Shown: positions 26,131-26,173 of the stretch, piece by piece | Numbering within the stretch: position 1 is the stretch's first letter | How the letters are laid out: each line of letters opens with the position of its first letter | Assembly (NCBI GenBank): GCA_002497905.1 | Contig: DAFJ01000039.1 | Span: 1 to 26,173, forward strand | Direction: 5' to 3' | Length of the DNA stretch: 26,173 nucleotides | DNA from: Euryarchaeota archaeon UBA251 | GTDB taxonomy: Archaea > Thermoplasmatota > Poseidoniia > Poseidoniales > Thalassarchaeaceae | Notes under the pieces: model-generated | Told to the model about the DNA's origin: nothing | Database searches by the model: none | Seen by the model: only the letters and a program-made list of their open reading frames with translations | Made by a program: the position numbers and the translations under genes

Positions 26131-26167
26131 GGGTTCAAATGTGGTGCTAGTACCGGGATTTGAACCC
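26131..26167. repeat. Inverted copy of the tRNA T-arm sequence just past the tRNA 3' end
   Basis: GGGTTCAAAT (26131-26140) is the exact reverse complement of ATTTGAACCC (26158-26167) in the tRNA T-arm, with a 17-base spacer containing the acceptor strand and CCA. In the tRNA precursor the 3' trailer could pair with the T-arm. Confidence 0.5.
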
Positions 26168-26173
26168 GGGTCG
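26142..26173 (-). tRNA. 3' part of a tRNA gene with encoded CCA (partial, isotype unknown)
   Basis: On the minus strand the right edge reads a T-stem/loop CCGGG-TTCAAAT-CCCGG (26153-26169), then the 3' acceptor strand TACTAGC (26146-26152), discriminator A (26145) and encoded CCA (26142-26144). Both T-stem arms pair perfectly and the T-loop is canonical. The 5' acceptor, D-arm and anticodon lie beyond the window, so the amino acid cannot be named; the 5' acceptor strand should be GCTAGTA. It is upstream of and codirectional with the formyltransferase gene. Confidence 0.88.

Noticed and set aside
26129..26142. A second, plus-strand tRNA suggested by GGGTTCAAAT
   Set aside because: The following bases do not complete a T-stem or acceptor, so it is only an inverted copy of the T-arm.

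Overview
The window looks archaeal. It encodes a clamp-loader small subunit (RfcS) and two very large secreted, membrane-anchored surface proteins built from DNRLRE (disaggregatase-related) and Ig-like domains. Shine-Dalgarno sites of the GGAGGTGA type precede many genes, and a tRNA with an encoded CCA lies at the right edge. The acidic cytoplasmic tails that end in a Trp-rich motif fit planktonic marine Euryarchaeota of the Poseidoniia (Marine Group II) type. That assignment is an inference from protein style, not from a marker gene.

Layout. Bases 1-430 hold the 3' end of a gene for an unrecognised, probably extracellular protein. rfcS follows on the minus strand (449-1402). Bases 1535-14216 are an operon of two giant surface proteins separated by 7 bp. 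The first has about 3051 residues (seven DNRLRE units alternating with FnIII-like units, then eight Ig-like domains). The second has about 1172 residues (one DNRLRE unit, then eight Ig-like domains). Each ends in one transmembrane helix and a low-complexity cytoplasmic tail. From 14223 to the right edge nearly everything is on the minus strand. In transcription order from the right: partial tRNA, formyltransferase-fold protein, atypical SDR, TPR protein, luciferase-like flavin monooxygenase, asparaginase II-like amidohydrolase, and a 2-hydroxy/2-aminomuconic-semialdehyde-type aldehyde dehydrogenase. A small membrane protein on the plus strand (19200-19703) interrupts the run. It continues with a class III extradiol dioxygenase catalytic subunit of the 2-aminophenol 1,6-dioxygenase (AmnB) type, a non-catalytic alpha subunit fused to a RidA-type deaminase, an APC amino-acid permease with a C-terminal EF-hand pair, and panB.

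How the genes may work together. Dioxygenase beta and alpha, the semialdehyde dehydrogenase and the RidA deaminase correspond to the first three steps of the bacterial 2-aminophenol/3-hydroxyanthranilate meta-cleavage route (ring opening, semialdehyde oxidation, 2-aminomuconate deamination). The permease could import the substrate or its amino-acid precursor. The flavin monooxygenase, amidohydrolase, SDR and formyltransferase-like protein would be upstream or side-chain steps of a pathway I cannot name. The lower enzymes (4-oxalocrotonate decarboxylase, 2-oxopent-4-enoate hydratase, aldolase) are not in the window. The most striking points are this putative archaeal amino-aromatic ring-cleavage cluster, the alpha-subunit/RidA fusion, and the EF-hand permease. 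Several genes in the cluster are better started at internal GTG, TTG or ATG codons with good Shine-Dalgarno sites than at the longest open frame; those starts are used here.

No gene-free stretch exceeds 300 bases, and I see no CRISPR array, insertion sequence or replication origin.
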